Positions 52,008 through 62,109 of a stretch of 64,000 bases of DNA are shown one piece after another. Made by a program: the position numbers and the translations under genes. Origin of the DNA: Poseidonibacter lekithochrous. GTDB lineage: Bacteria > Campylobacterota > Campylobacteria > Campylobacterales > Arcobacteraceae. The stretch spans positions 62,001 to 126,000 of the forward strand of contig NZ_JAHKQT010000013.1 in assembly GCF_018861145.1 (NCBI RefSeq), given 5' to 3'. Each line of letters starts with the position of its first letter. Position 1 is the first letter of the stretch. The notes below the pieces were generated by a model. That model was given only the letters and a program-made list of their open reading frames with translations. It had not been told where the DNA came from and searched no databases.

Positions 52008-53510
52008 ATGAAATTAGACAATATTTTAAATTATATAAAAAAGTTTTTTACCAATAATAAGTCTACAAATCAGGAAATCAATATGGATACAGAAGAAAAA
52101 AAAATTATAGAAAAAATTTACAAATGTGATATATGTAATGATAATTTTGATGAAAATGAATTCAAATTTACAAATGATAAGAATAAATGTATTTTTCACT
52201 GTGATAAAGAGAGTTGGATTACGAAAGATAACCCAGAAAATAATAAATTTAATTTGGGAACTGAAATAGTATATTTTTGGGATGAAGAAAAAGTAAATTT
52301 CTTTTGGAGTAAATTTAAAGAATTCATTGAAAAAAAACGTGATTTATCTGAAAAAAATTTGTATTACAGATTTGATAATTTTATTTTCCCAGAATCAGAA
52401 CAGAACACATTTAAAGATTATTCATTTGAAAGTCCTTTAGTTTTTCAAAGATCTTGTATATTTGAAGGTGATGTGGATTTCTTTAACTCTACTTTCAAGA
52501 GTGAAGTTTATTTTAATAATTGTGAAATAAAAGGGAATATTAGTTTTACTAAATCTATTTTTGCGAAAAGATTTACTTTTAATAATATGAAAAATATAAA
52601 TAAAATTTCATTTCGTTTTTCAAAGTTCGAAGAAAAAGTTGAATTAAAAGAATCGATAATAAAAGGAGATGTTAGTTTTAGAGAAACACAGTTTAATAAA
52701 ACAACTGATTTCTATAGAACAAAATTTAATGGAAAAGTAAATTTTCATAAAACAGATTTTAAAGGAATTTCAGTTTTTACAGAAACAGAATTCTTAAAAG
52801 ATGTAAATTTCAAGTATGTAACTTTTGAAAAAATTGCAATATTTAGAGATGGAATATTCAAAGAAAAATTAGACTTAAGAGATTCTATTTTTAAAGATGA
52901 AAGAAATTTTTTAGATATAAAAGTAAATAAAGTAAATCGTGAAACTGCAAGAATAATAAAAAACTCATTTGAACAACAAAACAATATCATAGCAGCAAAT
53001 AAGTTTTATGCTTTAGAAATGAAAGAGAGAGAAAATGAATTAACTTGGAAAAAAGATTTTTTTGAAAAATTAGTTTTCAAATTTCATGGTATTTCATCAA
53101 ATCATTCTCAAAATTGGCTCTTGGCATTATTTTGGATTATTGTAATTGGAATGTTATCTTCAACAATAGATTTTTTATATTTTTCATGTGAACCTTATGT
53201 TTTTTATGATTTTTCAATTATTAATCTATCTTTAGCTTATTTTGGTGTGTTGATATTTTATTATTTGATTGCAACATATTTTGATGGGAATTATTTTAGA
53301 ACTACACTTAGTTTATTTGCATTAGTTCCTATATATTGGTATTTAACTAATGATTTTTTATTTTATAATTTTTCTAAAACAATAAATCCTTTTTCTATTA
53401 TGTCTGGGCAAGATAATATAAATGGAATTCAACTAATATACAAAATTATTATTGCTTATTTGATTTATCAATTAATTATATCAATAAGACAAAATACAAG
53501 ACGTAAATAA
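52008..53510 (+). CDS. pentapeptide-repeat membrane protein
   Basis: Protein of about 501 residues from ATG 52008 (AAAAGAAG upstream). Upstream in-frame ATGs lie in the secF terminator and are unlikely. The order is: a Lys/Asn-rich start; a possible zinc knuckle (KCDICNDNF ... KCIFHCD); degenerate pentapeptide repeats at about 140-330 (FEGDVDFFNSTFKSEVYFNN, FRETQFNKTTDFYRTKFNGK); an amphipathic linker; then four hydrophobic helices at about 375-495. This is a Pentapeptide_4-type membrane protein of unknown job. The next gene carries a copy of only the membrane part. Confidence 0.7.
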   Translation: MKLDNILNYIKKFFTNNKSTNQEINMDTEEKKIIEKIYKCDICNDNFDENEFKFTNDKNKCIFHCDKESWITKDNPENNKFNLGTEIVYFWDEEKVNFFWSKFKEFIEKKRDLSEKNLYYRFDNFIFPESEQNTFKDYSFESPLVFQRSCIFEGDVDFFNSTFKSEVYFNNCEIKGNISFTKSIFAKRFTFNNMKNINKISFRFSKFEEKVELKESIIKGDVSFRETQFNKTTDFYRTKFNGKVNFHKTDFKGISVFTETEFLKDVNFKYVTFEKIAIFRDGIFKEKLDLRDSIFKDERNFLDIKVNKVNRETARIIKNSFEQQNNIIAANKFYALEMKERENELTWKKDFFEKLVFKFHGISSNHSQNWLLALFWIIVIGMLSSTIDFLYFSCEPYVFYDFSIINLSLAYFGVLIFYYLIATYFDGNYFRTTLSLFALVPIYWYLTNDFLFYNFSKTINPFSIMSGQDNINGIQLIYKIIIAYLIYQLIISIRQNTRRK

Positions 53511-53570
53511 TACGAGTTTTTAATTATATTTGATATAGAATATATATTAATTTACACAAGGTTTTGGGAA

Positions 53571-54065
53571 ATGAAAGAGAATAATACAGCTTCTAGTGAA
53601 TTTAAAATGTATTTTAATAAATTTGATAAAATTACATCAAATAATGGAAAAGATTCATTATTAGCTTTAATATGGATTTTAATTCTTGAGTTTACTTCTT
53701 CAATCTTAGAATATGAATACTTAGATACTTCAGAACAATATATTTTTCATATGCAAGATGGTTTAGCAAAAGAACTATTTATTGCATTATTATTTGTATT
53801 GTTTATTTGGTATTGTGTTTATAGCATAATCTTTATGTATAGAAAACAGTTTATCACTCTTTCTTTGTATGGCTCTTTATGTATTTATTTACTTATTACT
53901 CATGACATTACATTTAACTTATTATTACATAATTTAAATCCAATTCATTTACTTGAAAATGGATTTAGTTTTTATATGATGATACAACTATTTTTAAAAC
54001 TTATTATCATTTATTTACTAATAAAAATGTTTACTATTTTGAAAAAAGAAAAACTAAAACACTAA
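53571..54065 (+). CDS. membrane protein, paralogue of the preceding gene's C-terminal domain
   Basis: Membrane protein of 164 residues with about four helices. It mirrors the membrane tail of the preceding gene: ITSNNGKDSLLALIWILILE resembles ISSNHSQNWLLALFWIIVIG, LLHNLNPIHLL resembles NFSKTINPFSIM, and IQLFLKLIIIYLLI resembles IQLIYKIIIAYLIY. It has no pentapeptide repeats. It probably arose by duplication followed by loss of the repeat domain. Function unknown; the two may associate in the membrane. Confidence 0.65.
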   Translation: MKENNTASSEFKMYFNKFDKITSNNGKDSLLALIWILILEFTSSILEYEYLDTSEQYIFHMQDGLAKELFIALLFVLFIWYCVYSIIFMYRKQFITLSLYGSLCIYLLITHDITFNLLLHNLNPIHLLENGFSFYMMIQLFLKLIIIYLLIKMFTILKKEKLKH

Positions 54066-54174
54066 ATATTCAACTTTATAAATGCCTCTGAAATAGATAA
54101 TAAAAGCAATTTATTATTATATTTTAGCTATTATCTTCTCTTAAATTTAAAAGTAAAACTATAAAAGGATTTAA

Positions 54175-54519
54175 ATGGATTGGGGTAAAGTAATTTATAT
54201 ATTTTTTTCGCTAATGTCATTAACAACTACAGCAGGATTCCTGTATGAGCAAAATGAGATAGCGTTATTCATAGCAGCAGGTGTGAATGTAATATCAACA
54301 ATATTAAAAATTGGTGTTAAAAATTTACTAGCAGCAGAATTATTAGCAAGTTCATTAGTAGCTGATCTACATTTAATTCCAGCTTTTATGGTATTAACTT
54401 TTATGAATGATATATCTTTAGCAATTTCATTAGCTATAGGAGCAATTGTAGCAAATATTTTCTCAATTGCTTTAGCATTAATTGAAAGCGCAAAAAGTCA
54501 CGATAAGGAAGAGTTTTAA
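54175..54519 (+). CDS. small membrane protein (DUF6394-like) before leuS
   Basis: Inner-membrane protein of 114 residues with about four short helices ([69 protein letters not shown]). It lies between the secF and leuS genes, where related Campylobacterota have a similar small protein, I believe the DUF6394 family. Its stop overlaps the leuS start by one base. Function unknown. AAAAGGAT precedes the ATG. Confidence 0.65.
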   Translation: MDWGKVIYIFFSLMSLTTTAGFLYEQNEIALFIAAGVNVISTILKIGVKNLLAAELLASSLVADLHLIPAFMVLTFMNDISLAISLAIGAIVANIFSIALALIESAKSHDKEEF

Positions 54520-56984
54520 TGGAATATAATGCAAAAGCAATAGAAAATAAATGGCAAAAATTTTGGACAGAGAATAAATCGTTTGAGCCAAGTGATGATC
54601 AAAGTAAAGAAAAAAAATATATCCTAAGTATGTTTCCCTATCCTAGTGGACGAATTCACATGGGACATGTAAGAAATTATTGTTTAGGTGATGCTTTTGC
54701 TAGACATTTTAGAAAGTCAGATTTTAATGTATTACATCCAATTGGATGGGATAGTTTTGGAATGCCAGCAGAAAATGCAGCGATTAAACATAAACTACAT
54801 CCTAAAAAATGGACGTATGAAAACATTGATTATATGAGAGATGAATTAAGAACTTTAGGTTTATCATTTTCTGAAACAAGAGAGTTTGCAACTTCTGATG
54901 AATTATATACAAAATGGGAACAAGAGTTTATCATTAAAATGTATGAAGAGAAGTTATTATATAGAAAATCAACTACAGTAAACTGGTGTGAACCTTGTCA
55001 TACTGTTTTAGCAAATGAACAAGTTGAAGAGGGATGTTGTTGGAGATGTGATACTCCTGTTGAACAAAAAGAAATGCCAGGATACTATATTGGTATTACT
55101 CAATATGCTCAAGAACTTTTAGATGATTTAGATAGTTTAAAAGATACATGGCCATCTCAAGTTTTAACAATGCAAGAAAATTGGATTGGAAGAAGTGAAG
55201 GTTTAGAATTTAAATTTGAATTATCAAAAGATTCAAAAAATAAATTAAATAGATCATTCTCTAAATACTTAGTATTTACAACAAGACCTGATACAATTTA
55301 TGGTGTTTCTTATTCTGCCTTAGCACCTGAACATCCAATTGTAAAATATATTTTAGAACATAAACTTTTACCTCAAAAGAAACTTGATGTAATAAAAGAT
55401 ATGCAAAAAGTATCTGAAAGAGATAGAGCAACACAAGATAAAGAAGGAATTTCTTTAGAAATTGATGTAATGCATCCTTTAACAGGTGAAAAAATTCCAG
55501 TATGGGTAGCAAATTTTGTATTGGCTTCTTATGGTGGTGGTGCAGTTATGGCAGTTCCAGCACACGATCAAAGAGATTTTGAATTTGCAAAACAATATGA
55601 TTTACCAATTACACAAGTAATTGTAGGAAAAGATGGCTTAATTGAAAAACAAACTGAAGCATTTATAGGTGAGGGTGAATTAATTAATTCTGAAAGTTTT
55701 ACAGGATTAAAAAATACAAAAGCTAAAAAAGCAATACTTTATCACTTTGAACAAAACTCGTTAGGAATTAAAAAAATTAATTTTAAACTTAGAGATTGGG
55801 GTGTTTCAAGACAAAGATATTGGGGAGCTCCTCTTCCATTTATACACTGTCCTGATTGTGGTTTAGTTCCTGAAAAAATAGAAAACTTACCAATTGCATT
55901 ACCCGAAGATGTGGAAATTACAGGTGAAGGGAATCCTTTAGATACTCATCCTACATGGAAGCATACCTCTTGTCCAAAATGTGGAAAAGATGCTGTACGA
56001 GAAACTGATACTTTAGATACATTTGTACAATCTTCTTGGTATTTTTTAAGATATGCGACAAATCCTAAAAAATGGAATGATGAAGGAATTTCAAAAGTTG
56101 ATAGTGATTATTGGATGGATGTTGATCAATATATTGGTGGTATTGAACATGCAATCTTACATCTTTTATATTCAAGATTCTTTACAAAAGCTCTAAACTC
56201 TTTAGGATATACAAACTCTAAAGAACCATTTAAAAAACTTCTTACACAAGGTATGGTTTTAAAAGATGGTGCAAAAATGTCAAAATCAAAAGGAAATGTA
56301 GTAGATCCTGATTTAATTGTTGAAAAATATGGAGCTGATACTGCAAGATTATTTATGTTATTTGCTGCACCACCTACAAAAGAATTAGAGTGGAATGATT
56401 CAGCAGTTGATGGAGCTTTTAGATTTATTAAAAAGTTTTTTGAAAGAGCATCAAATGTTACTAAAGTAGGAGTTGATACATTTAAAGATATTGATCACAA
56501 ATCTTTAAATAAAGAGGAAAAATATGCTAGAAAGAAAGTTTATGAAGCCTTAGTAAAATCAAATGAAGTATTTAATAAAACATATACTTTTAATACTTTA
56601 ATTGCAGCTTCTATGGAAGCTTTAAATGCCTTATCAACACAAAAAAACGAAGTAGTTTGGACTGAAGGTTATTATATATTATCTAATATTTTAGAGCCAA
56701 TAATTCCTCATGCATCTTGGGAAATATCAAATGCATTATTTAACCAAGAAAACTTTAACAATACAATTGAAGTAAAAGAAGAAGTTTTCCAAATGGATTC
56801 AATAGTTTTAGCTGTTACTATTAATGGTAAGAAAAGATGTGAAATTGAAGTTGAACCAAATGCTTCAAAAGAAGATATTTTAGTAATTGCAAAAGAAAAC
56901 TCGATCAAATGGATAGAAGGTAAAGAGATTATTAAAGAGATTGTTGTTCCTAACAAACTAGTTAACTTAGTAATAAAAGGATAA
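54519..56984 (+). CDS. leuS: leucyl-tRNA synthetase
   Basis: Class I synthetase of 821 residues. HIGH motif as [10 protein letters not shown] near residue 46; KMSKS as [14 protein letters not shown] near 588. The zinc knuckle [20 protein letters not shown] and the editing domain (TTRPDTIYG, and [13 protein letters not shown]) are present. Starts at the stop of the small membrane-protein gene; lptE follows after 7 bp. Confidence 0.96.
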   Translation: MEYNAKAIENKWQKFWTENKSFEPSDDQSKEKKYILSMFPYPSGRIHMGHVRNYCLGDAFARHFRKSDFNVLHPIGWDSFGMPAENAAIKHKLHPKKWTYENIDYMRDELRTLGLSFSETREFATSDELYTKWEQEFIIKMYEEKLLYRKSTTVNWCEPCHTVLANEQVEEGCCWRCDTPVEQKEMPGYYIGITQYAQELLDDLDSLKDTWPSQVLTMQENWIGRSEGLEFKFELSKDSKNKLNRSFSKYLVFTTRPDTIYGVSYSALAPEHPIVKYILEHKLLPQKKLDVIKDMQKVSERDRATQDKEGISLEIDVMHPLTGEKIPVWVANFVLASYGGGAVMAVPAHDQRDFEFAKQYDLPITQVIVGKDGLIEKQTEAFIGEGELINSESFTGLKNTKAKKAILYHFEQNSLGIKKINFKLRDWGVSRQRYWGAPLPFIHCPDCGLVPEKIENLPIALPEDVEITGEGNPLDTHPTWKHTSCPKCGKDAVRETDTLDTFVQSSWYFLRYATNPKKWNDEGISKVDSDYWMDVDQYIGGIEHAILHLLYSRFFTKALNSLGYTNSKEPFKKLLTQGMVLKDGAKMSKSKGNVVDPDLIVEKYGADTARLFMLFAAPPTKELEWNDSAVDGAFRFIKKFFERASNVTKVGVDTFKDIDHKSLNKEEKYARKKVYEALVKSNEVFNKTYTFNTLIAASMEALNALSTQKNEVVWTEGYYILSNILEPIIPHASWEISNALFNQENFNNTIEVKEEVFQMDSIVLAVTINGKKRCEIEVEPNASKEDILVIAKENSIKWIEGKEIIKEIVVPNKLVNLVIKG

Positions 56985-56991
56985 TTAAAGC

Positions 56992-57531
56992 ATGAAAAGT
57001 ACGAATAATATTAAAAAAGTACTATTGGTACTTTTTACTTTAAGTTTTTGTTTTTTTACATTTAGTGGATGTGGATATAAACCAACAACGTATTATGCAA
57101 AAAAAGAGCTTTCTGGTAAAGTTTTTGTAAAACTATTTATTGATTTAAAAGATCCACAAAATAGTGTTTTAATTAAAGATGCTATTAATCAATTACTTGC
57201 CCATAAACTTGACTCAAAACTTGTATATGAGGAAGCATTAGCTGATACTATAATGAATATTAAAATTAACTCTGTAAGTATGACTGAACTTCAATATGAT
57301 GCTGATGGATATAATAACTTATATAGAGCAACTGTTATTATTAATGTAAAATATGATAAAAAAGCAGAAAAAATATCAAGAAATTTTACAGTTAGTGGAG
57401 AGAATGATTTCTCTTTAGGAAGTAGTACAACGATTACAGATACTAAACGTTTTGAAGCTATTAAAAGTGCCTCAGATGAAGCTTTAGATGAAGTTTTATC
57501 AAGAATAGCAATTCAATCTTTTAAAAAATAG
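56992..57531 (+). CDS. lptE: LPS-assembly lipoprotein LptE
   Basis: Outer-membrane lipoprotein of 179 residues. The lipobox FSGC gives lipidated C27, followed by GYKP, a typical LptE start. The remaining part is a small alpha/beta domain. LptE plugs the LptD barrel that inserts lipooligosaccharide. The leuS-lptE-folC order is the same as in Campylobacter, which supports the call since the sequence itself is poorly conserved. Confidence 0.8.
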   Translation: MKSTNNIKKVLLVLFTLSFCFFTFSGCGYKPTTYYAKKELSGKVFVKLFIDLKDPQNSVLIKDAINQLLAHKLDSKLVYEEALADTIMNIKINSVSMTELQYDADGYNNLYRATVIINVKYDKKAEKISRNFTVSGENDFSLGSSTTITDTKRFEAIKSASDEALDEVLSRIAIQSFKK

Positions 57532-57534
57532 TCA

Positions 57535-58704
57535 ATGAAAGTTGATTTAAAAAAAGCTAATTTAGCTAAATTCTTAGAATTTAAAACTCTTTATTATGAC
57601 AAGATTGATTTTACAACTGTAGAATCATCTTGGAATTTACTATCACAAAAAATCTCTTTACCTTTTGTTATTCACATTGTTGGTACAAATGGAAAAGGAA
57701 GTACGGGAAGATTTCTTTCTCACTATTTAAATAAAAGTAATTATAAGGTACTACACTATAGTTCACCTCATATTGTTAAATTCAATGAACGCATTTGGAT
57801 AAATGGACAAGATATTAGCGATGAAGATTTAGAGCATGCACATAAGTTTTTACAAGAATTATATCCTTTAAATTTATTGGAGAAATTGACATATTTTGAA
57901 TATACAACGCTTTTATCTTTTTATCTAGGAAAAGATTGTGATTATCTAGTTTTAGAAGCAGGTCTTGGCGGAGAGTTTGATGCAACAAATGTTGTAAAGA
58001 ACAACTTATCTTTAATTACTACAATTGACTTAGATCATCAAAACTTTCTAGGAAATACTGTTGAAGAAATAGCTCAAACAAAAATGCGTTCAGTTGATAA
58101 TAAAATGATTATAGGTTATCAAATACATAAAAGTGTTTATGATACAGCTTTAAAAGTAAAAGAACAGCTTTTAAGAGAAAGAAACACTAAAATAACAATT
58201 AAAGAAGTAAAAGATTTTAATAAATATAAATTAAATAAGAAGTTTGCAAGCTATTTAAAAAGAAACTTACATCTAGTAATAGCTTGTTTAGAAGAATTAA
58301 AAATAGATATAAATTTAAGTTTATTTGATGATGTCGAACTATTTGGAAGGTTTCAAAAGATAACAAAAAATATAACTATTGATGTAGGACATAACCCTTT
58401 AGCTGCAAGAGTTTTAAAAGAAGAGTTTGCAAATAAAAAGATTACATTGATTTATAATTCCTATAAAGATAAAGACTATGAAGAAGTATTGCAAATATTA
58501 AAACCTATAATAAATAAAATAATTATTATAGATATTGATGATAAGAGAATGGTTTTAAAAAATAATTTATTAAAGATTATAGATAAATTAAATATAATGA
58601 AAGAAAATACAATAAAAATTAATGATAATGAAGAGTATTTAGTCTTTGGTTCATTTTTAGTTGTAGAAAAATTCTTATATTTGATTGGGATGAATGAAAA
58701 ATAG
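57535..58704 (+). CDS. folC: folylpolyglutamate/dihydrofolate synthase
   Basis: Mur-ligase-family enzyme of 389 residues. ATP loop VGTNGKGSTGRFLSHYL near residue 50, SSPHIVKFNERIWING, and AGLGGEFDATN are clear. C-terminal DVGHNPLAARVL is the second ligase motif. It adds glutamate to folates. Three bases separate it from lptE, and its end overlaps the M23 gene by 11 bp. Confidence 0.93.
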   Translation: MKVDLKKANLAKFLEFKTLYYDKIDFTTVESSWNLLSQKISLPFVIHIVGTNGKGSTGRFLSHYLNKSNYKVLHYSSPHIVKFNERIWINGQDISDEDLEHAHKFLQELYPLNLLEKLTYFEYTTLLSFYLGKDCDYLVLEAGLGGEFDATNVVKNNLSLITTIDLDHQNFLGNTVEEIAQTKMRSVDNKMIIGYQIHKSVYDTALKVKEQLLRERNTKITIKEVKDFNKYKLNKKFASYLKRNLHLVIACLEELKIDINLSLFDDVELFGRFQKITKNITIDVGHNPLAARVLKEEFANKKITLIYNSYKDKDYEEVLQILKPIINKIIIIDIDDKRMVLKNNLLKIIDKLNIMKENTIKINDNEEYLVFGSFLVVEKFLYLIGMNEK

Positions 58705-59596
58705 ATTAATAATTACAGTTTCAGACATAAAAGGTACAAAGTCCTACAATGTTCATCAGTTTATAAAAAAAGTTTTACTTTCCGTAATTTTAGTAATTTT
58801 ATTAGTAATTGGTGGAAGTTTTTGGTTAATATCCTATTTAAATCAAGAAGTTGAGAGTGTAAAGAAAACTAAAGAAACAGAATTTAAAATATTAAATGAA
58901 AAAGAAGAAAAACTTCTTGCTCAAAATAAACTTTACTCAATACAAATAAAAAGTAAAGTAAAAGATATTGATGAATTAAATCAAAAGTTAGATGAAATTC
59001 ATACTATTATTGGTGTTGGTAAAAATGCTACAAAAAATGAAATTACTAAAAAAACTTTAGCTGCAATAAATATTAATAAGAAAAAATATACTTTAATGGT
59101 TATTCCAAATGGTAAACCACTTAAACAAAGTAGAGTTTCTTCAAATTTTGGATATAGAATAAATCCAATTACAAAAAGAAAACAGTTTCATCGAGGTTTA
59201 GATTTAGCAGCACCTAGAAAAACTCCAATTAGAGCAACTGCTGATGGAATAGTTGAACATGTGCAATCAAAAAATATAGGAGATTATGGTAGAGTTATAA
59301 GATTAAGTCATAATTATGGATTCAAATCTACCTTTGCTCATATGAGTAAAACATATGTAAAATTAGGTGATATAGTGAAAAAAGGTCAAATTATTGGTTT
59401 AGTAGGGACTTCAGGAAGAAGCTCTGGACCACATTTACACTATGAAATAAGATATGCAAGTACACTTTTAAATCCAAAAAACTTTATAAACTGGAATTTG
59501 GATACATACGATACTATTTTTAAAAATGAAAGGAAGGTTGAATGGGAGTCTTTAATAAGTCTAATAAAGGATCAACACCAAATGGCGCTACAGTAA
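58694..59596 (+). CDS. membrane-anchored M23 peptidoglycan endopeptidase
   Basis: Protein of 300 residues: a membrane helix at about 29-49, a coiled coil at about 55-115, then an M23/LytM domain at about 155-260. Metal ligands are visible in HRGLDLAAP (H and D) and GPHLHYEIR. It cuts peptidoglycan cross-links. The paired bactofilin gene overlaps its end by 55 bp; in Helicobacter and Campylobacter such pairs shape the cell curve. Confidence 0.85.
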   Translation: MKNRLIITVSDIKGTKSYNVHQFIKKVLLSVILVILLVIGGSFWLISYLNQEVESVKKTKETEFKILNEKEEKLLAQNKLYSIQIKSKVKDIDELNQKLDEIHTIIGVGKNATKNEITKKTLAAININKKKYTLMVIPNGKPLKQSRVSSNFGYRINPITKRKQFHRGLDLAAPRKTPIRATADGIVEHVQSKNIGDYGRVIRLSHNYGFKSTFAHMSKTYVKLGDIVKKGQIIGLVGTSGRSSGPHLHYEIRYASTLLNPKNFINWNLDTYDTIFKNERKVEWESLISLIKDQHQMALQ

Positions 59597-59979
59597 TAGC
59601 GCAAGGTACATGTATAATTGGTGGAATTAATACAAAAGGTACAGTTAATATTGATGGAAAATTTGAAGGTGTTATTTTAGAAGCAGATGTAATTGCTATT
59701 GGATTAACAGGTGAGGTTATTGGTGATATTAAAGCTAATAATTTAATTGTTAATGGTTTATTTGATGGAAAGATTGATTGTAATATTGTTCAGATTTTAG
59801 AAAATGGAAAAGTAATTGGTGATATGAAATATAATGAACTAATAATTGAACCAAATGGAAAATTTGAGGGAAGAGGAGTTAGAAAAGATTCTGATTTAAA
59901 AAGTAGATATAATGAAGTAGAACAAAAAATCAATAATATTATAGTAAGTCCTTCCGCAATAGCTCATGATAAATCTTGA
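59542..59979 (+). CDS. bactofilin
   Basis: Cytoskeletal polymer protein of 145 residues. The beta-helical core reads GTCIIGGINTKGTVNIDGKF, GEVIGDIKANNLIVNGLFDG, GKVIGDMKYNELIIEP. The unusually long 55-bp overlap with the M23 gene in another frame suggests tight coupling of scaffold and enzyme. AAAGGAAGG precedes the ATG region. Its end overlaps the helicase gene by 14 bp. Confidence 0.85.
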   Translation: MGVFNKSNKGSTPNGATVIAQGTCIIGGINTKGTVNIDGKFEGVILEADVIAIGLTGEVIGDIKANNLIVNGLFDGKIDCNIVQILENGKVIGDMKYNELIIEPNGKFEGRGVRKDSDLKSRYNEVEQKINNIIVSPSAIAHDKS

Positions 59980-62095
59980 AAAAAAACTTAAAAACCTTTA
60001 CTTACAAAAAGAGAATATAGAAGAAGAAATAAAGAGTTTAGAAGAGCAAATAAAAAATGAAAAAGAAAAAGTTACTAAAGCTATAAAAACTACATTTACT
60101 AAAGATGAAAAAATTGATATTTTCAAATCTTTATTTATAGCAAGACAAGATATATATGCAAAAAAATGGGTAAGTAAAGATGGAAATAAACAAGGTTTTT
60201 ATCCAGTTACTAGAACTTTTCAAGGTGAAGATTATATTCCTTTAACAAATAAAGAAATAGAGAGTCATTTAAGAGGGTTAGTACATCTTGCAACTTTTTG
60301 TATTGACTCAAATAATATGTCTAAATTTTTAGTTTTAGAAATTTTAGATGAAGACAAATTCAAAGTTCAAATTGCATTAAATAGTCTAAATATAAAAGCT
60401 TATTATGAATTGAATTCATTCAACTCCTTAATCGTATGGATTTTTTTAGAAGAAAGTATTGAAACAAAAGTTGTTTACAATTTTGGAAAATATCTTTTAA
60501 AAAAAGCTAATATAACAGCAAAAATGTATCCTAATAAGGAGTTTGCAAATAATGCTAATTTAGGATTAAGTCTTGAACTACCTCTTTATTTAAAAAGTAG
60601 GAATAAAAATAAAACAGTTTTTATTGATACAAATACGAGTAAAATTTATGAAGATCAATGGATGCTTTTAAATAGTGTTAAAAAAGTCCCCAAACAAATA
60701 ATTTATAATAATGCATCAGTTAGTAATAGTGTAAATAGTGAAAAAGATTTTGGTAATATAGAGTTTCCAATTGAAAAAATAAAAATAGTATTATATGATT
60801 TTTTATATATTCCTATTTCACTATTATCAAAGTCTTTAATAAATAAATTAAAATCCTTTGCTTCTTTTGAAAATCCACAAATAAAAGTTTTATTAGGACT
60901 TCGAAAGCCATTATATAATACACCAAGGCTAATTCAAAGTTTTGAAGAAGATGAAAATTATCTAATGCTTCCTAGAGGTTTATTAAATACAGTTAGTGGT
61001 TTCTTAAATTCCAATGGTGTTTCATTTTCTATAGAGGATAAAAGACATTTAGATGCATGTCAGACTAAAGAAGTGAAGTTTAAATTAAGACCAGAACAAA
61101 ATGATGCAATAAATCAAATAATAAAAAATGACTTTTGTATTTGCGTAGCACCTCCTGGCTTTGGAAAAACATTAATAGGTGCAAAAATGTTTGAAGAAAG
61201 AGCATGTAAAACGCTTATTATTGTAAATAAAAATATGCTATTAAATCAATGGATTGAGCGTTTTGTTGATTACTTTGAATATGATAAAAAAGATATAGGA
61301 TATTTAGGAAAAAGTAAAAATAAACTAAATGGAAATATTGACGTAGCAACAATGCAAAGTTTAAAAAATTCACCTGATTATATTCATAATTACTCTTTTG
61401 TGATTATAGATGAATGTCATCATATTCCTGCCATTACTTTTGAACAAATTGTGAAAAACTTTAGAGGTAAATATATTTTAGGTTTAAGTGCAACACCAAA
61501 TAGAAAAGATGGATTACAAGCAATTTTATATCAACAATTAGGTGATATTGCGTATGAATATAAAAAGAAAAAAACTCATTATAATAAATTAAAAATAGTT
61601 AGAACAGATTTTATTAGTCAAGCTGATAATTATGCGAGTATTATAAATGAATTATGTATTAATGAAAAAAGAAATAATTTAATTGTAGAGGAAATAAAAA
61701 ATAATATTGATAGAAAAATTTTACTTTTAACTGATAGAATAGAACATATAAATATACTAGAGCATTTACTTACTTTAGAAAATATTGATTATGTGAGTAT
61801 TCATGGAAGTCAAAATAAAAAAGAACAAGTAGAAAATATGAATCTAGTAAAAGAAAAGTCTTTGATACTTGCAACTACATCATATTTTGGAGAAGGAATT
61901 GATTTCCCTCATTTAAATACTATTTTTTTTGCAACACCAATTTCTTATTATGGAAGATTAGTTCAGTATTTAGGTCGAATAGGAAGGGGAAATCAAGAGT
62001 GTTTAGCTATTGATTTTTTAGATACAAACAACGTAATGCTTAATTCAGCTTTTAAAAAAAGAGCTGAAGGTTATAAGCAAATGCATTATAAGTAA
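59966..62095 (+). CDS. TOTE-like SF2 helicase with degenerate primase (AEP) domain
   Basis: Protein of 709 residues: a coiled coil at about 1-40; an archaeo-eukaryotic-primase-like region at about 50-240 (SLFIARQDIYAKKWVSKDG, FLEESIETKVVYNFGKYLL, IYEDQWMLLNSV); then an SF2 helicase. Walker A is APPGFGKT (395-402), motif II IIDECHH, motif III GLSATPNRKDG, motif VI QYLGRIGRG. In TOTE proteins I know the primase has D-x-D and a histidine before WxF. Here they read D114-x-N116 and I156, so the primase is probably inactive. Found beside housekeeping cell-shape genes rather than in a mobile element. DNA repair or replication restart is possible. Confidence 0.75.
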   Translation: MINLEKKLKNLYLQKENIEEEIKSLEEQIKNEKEKVTKAIKTTFTKDEKIDIFKSLFIARQDIYAKKWVSKDGNKQGFYPVTRTFQGEDYIPLTNKEIESHLRGLVHLATFCIDSNNMSKFLVLEILDEDKFKVQIALNSLNIKAYYELNSFNSLIVWIFLEESIETKVVYNFGKYLLKKANITAKMYPNKEFANNANLGLSLELPLYLKSRNKNKTVFIDTNTSKIYEDQWMLLNSVKKVPKQIIYNNASVSNSVNSEKDFGNIEFPIEKIKIVLYDFLYIPISLLSKSLINKLKSFASFENPQIKVLLGLRKPLYNTPRLIQSFEEDENYLMLPRGLLNTVSGFLNSNGVSFSIEDKRHLDACQTKEVKFKLRPEQNDAINQIIKNDFCICVAPPGFGKTLIGAKMFEERACKTLIIVNKNMLLNQWIERFVDYFEYDKKDIGYLGKSKNKLNGNIDVATMQSLKNSPDYIHNYSFVIIDECHHIPAITFEQIVKNFRGKYILGLSATPNRKDGLQAILYQQLGDIAYEYKKKKTHYNKLKIVRTDFISQADNYASIINELCINEKRNNLIVEEIKNNIDRKILLLTDRIEHINILEHLLTLENIDYVSIHGSQNKKEQVENMNLVKEKSLILATTSYFGEGIDFPHLNTIFFATPISYYGRLVQYLGRIGRGNQECLAIDFLDTNNVMLNSAFKKRAEGYKQMHYK

Positions 62096-62109
62096 GGAGG
62101 AGTTTTAGA

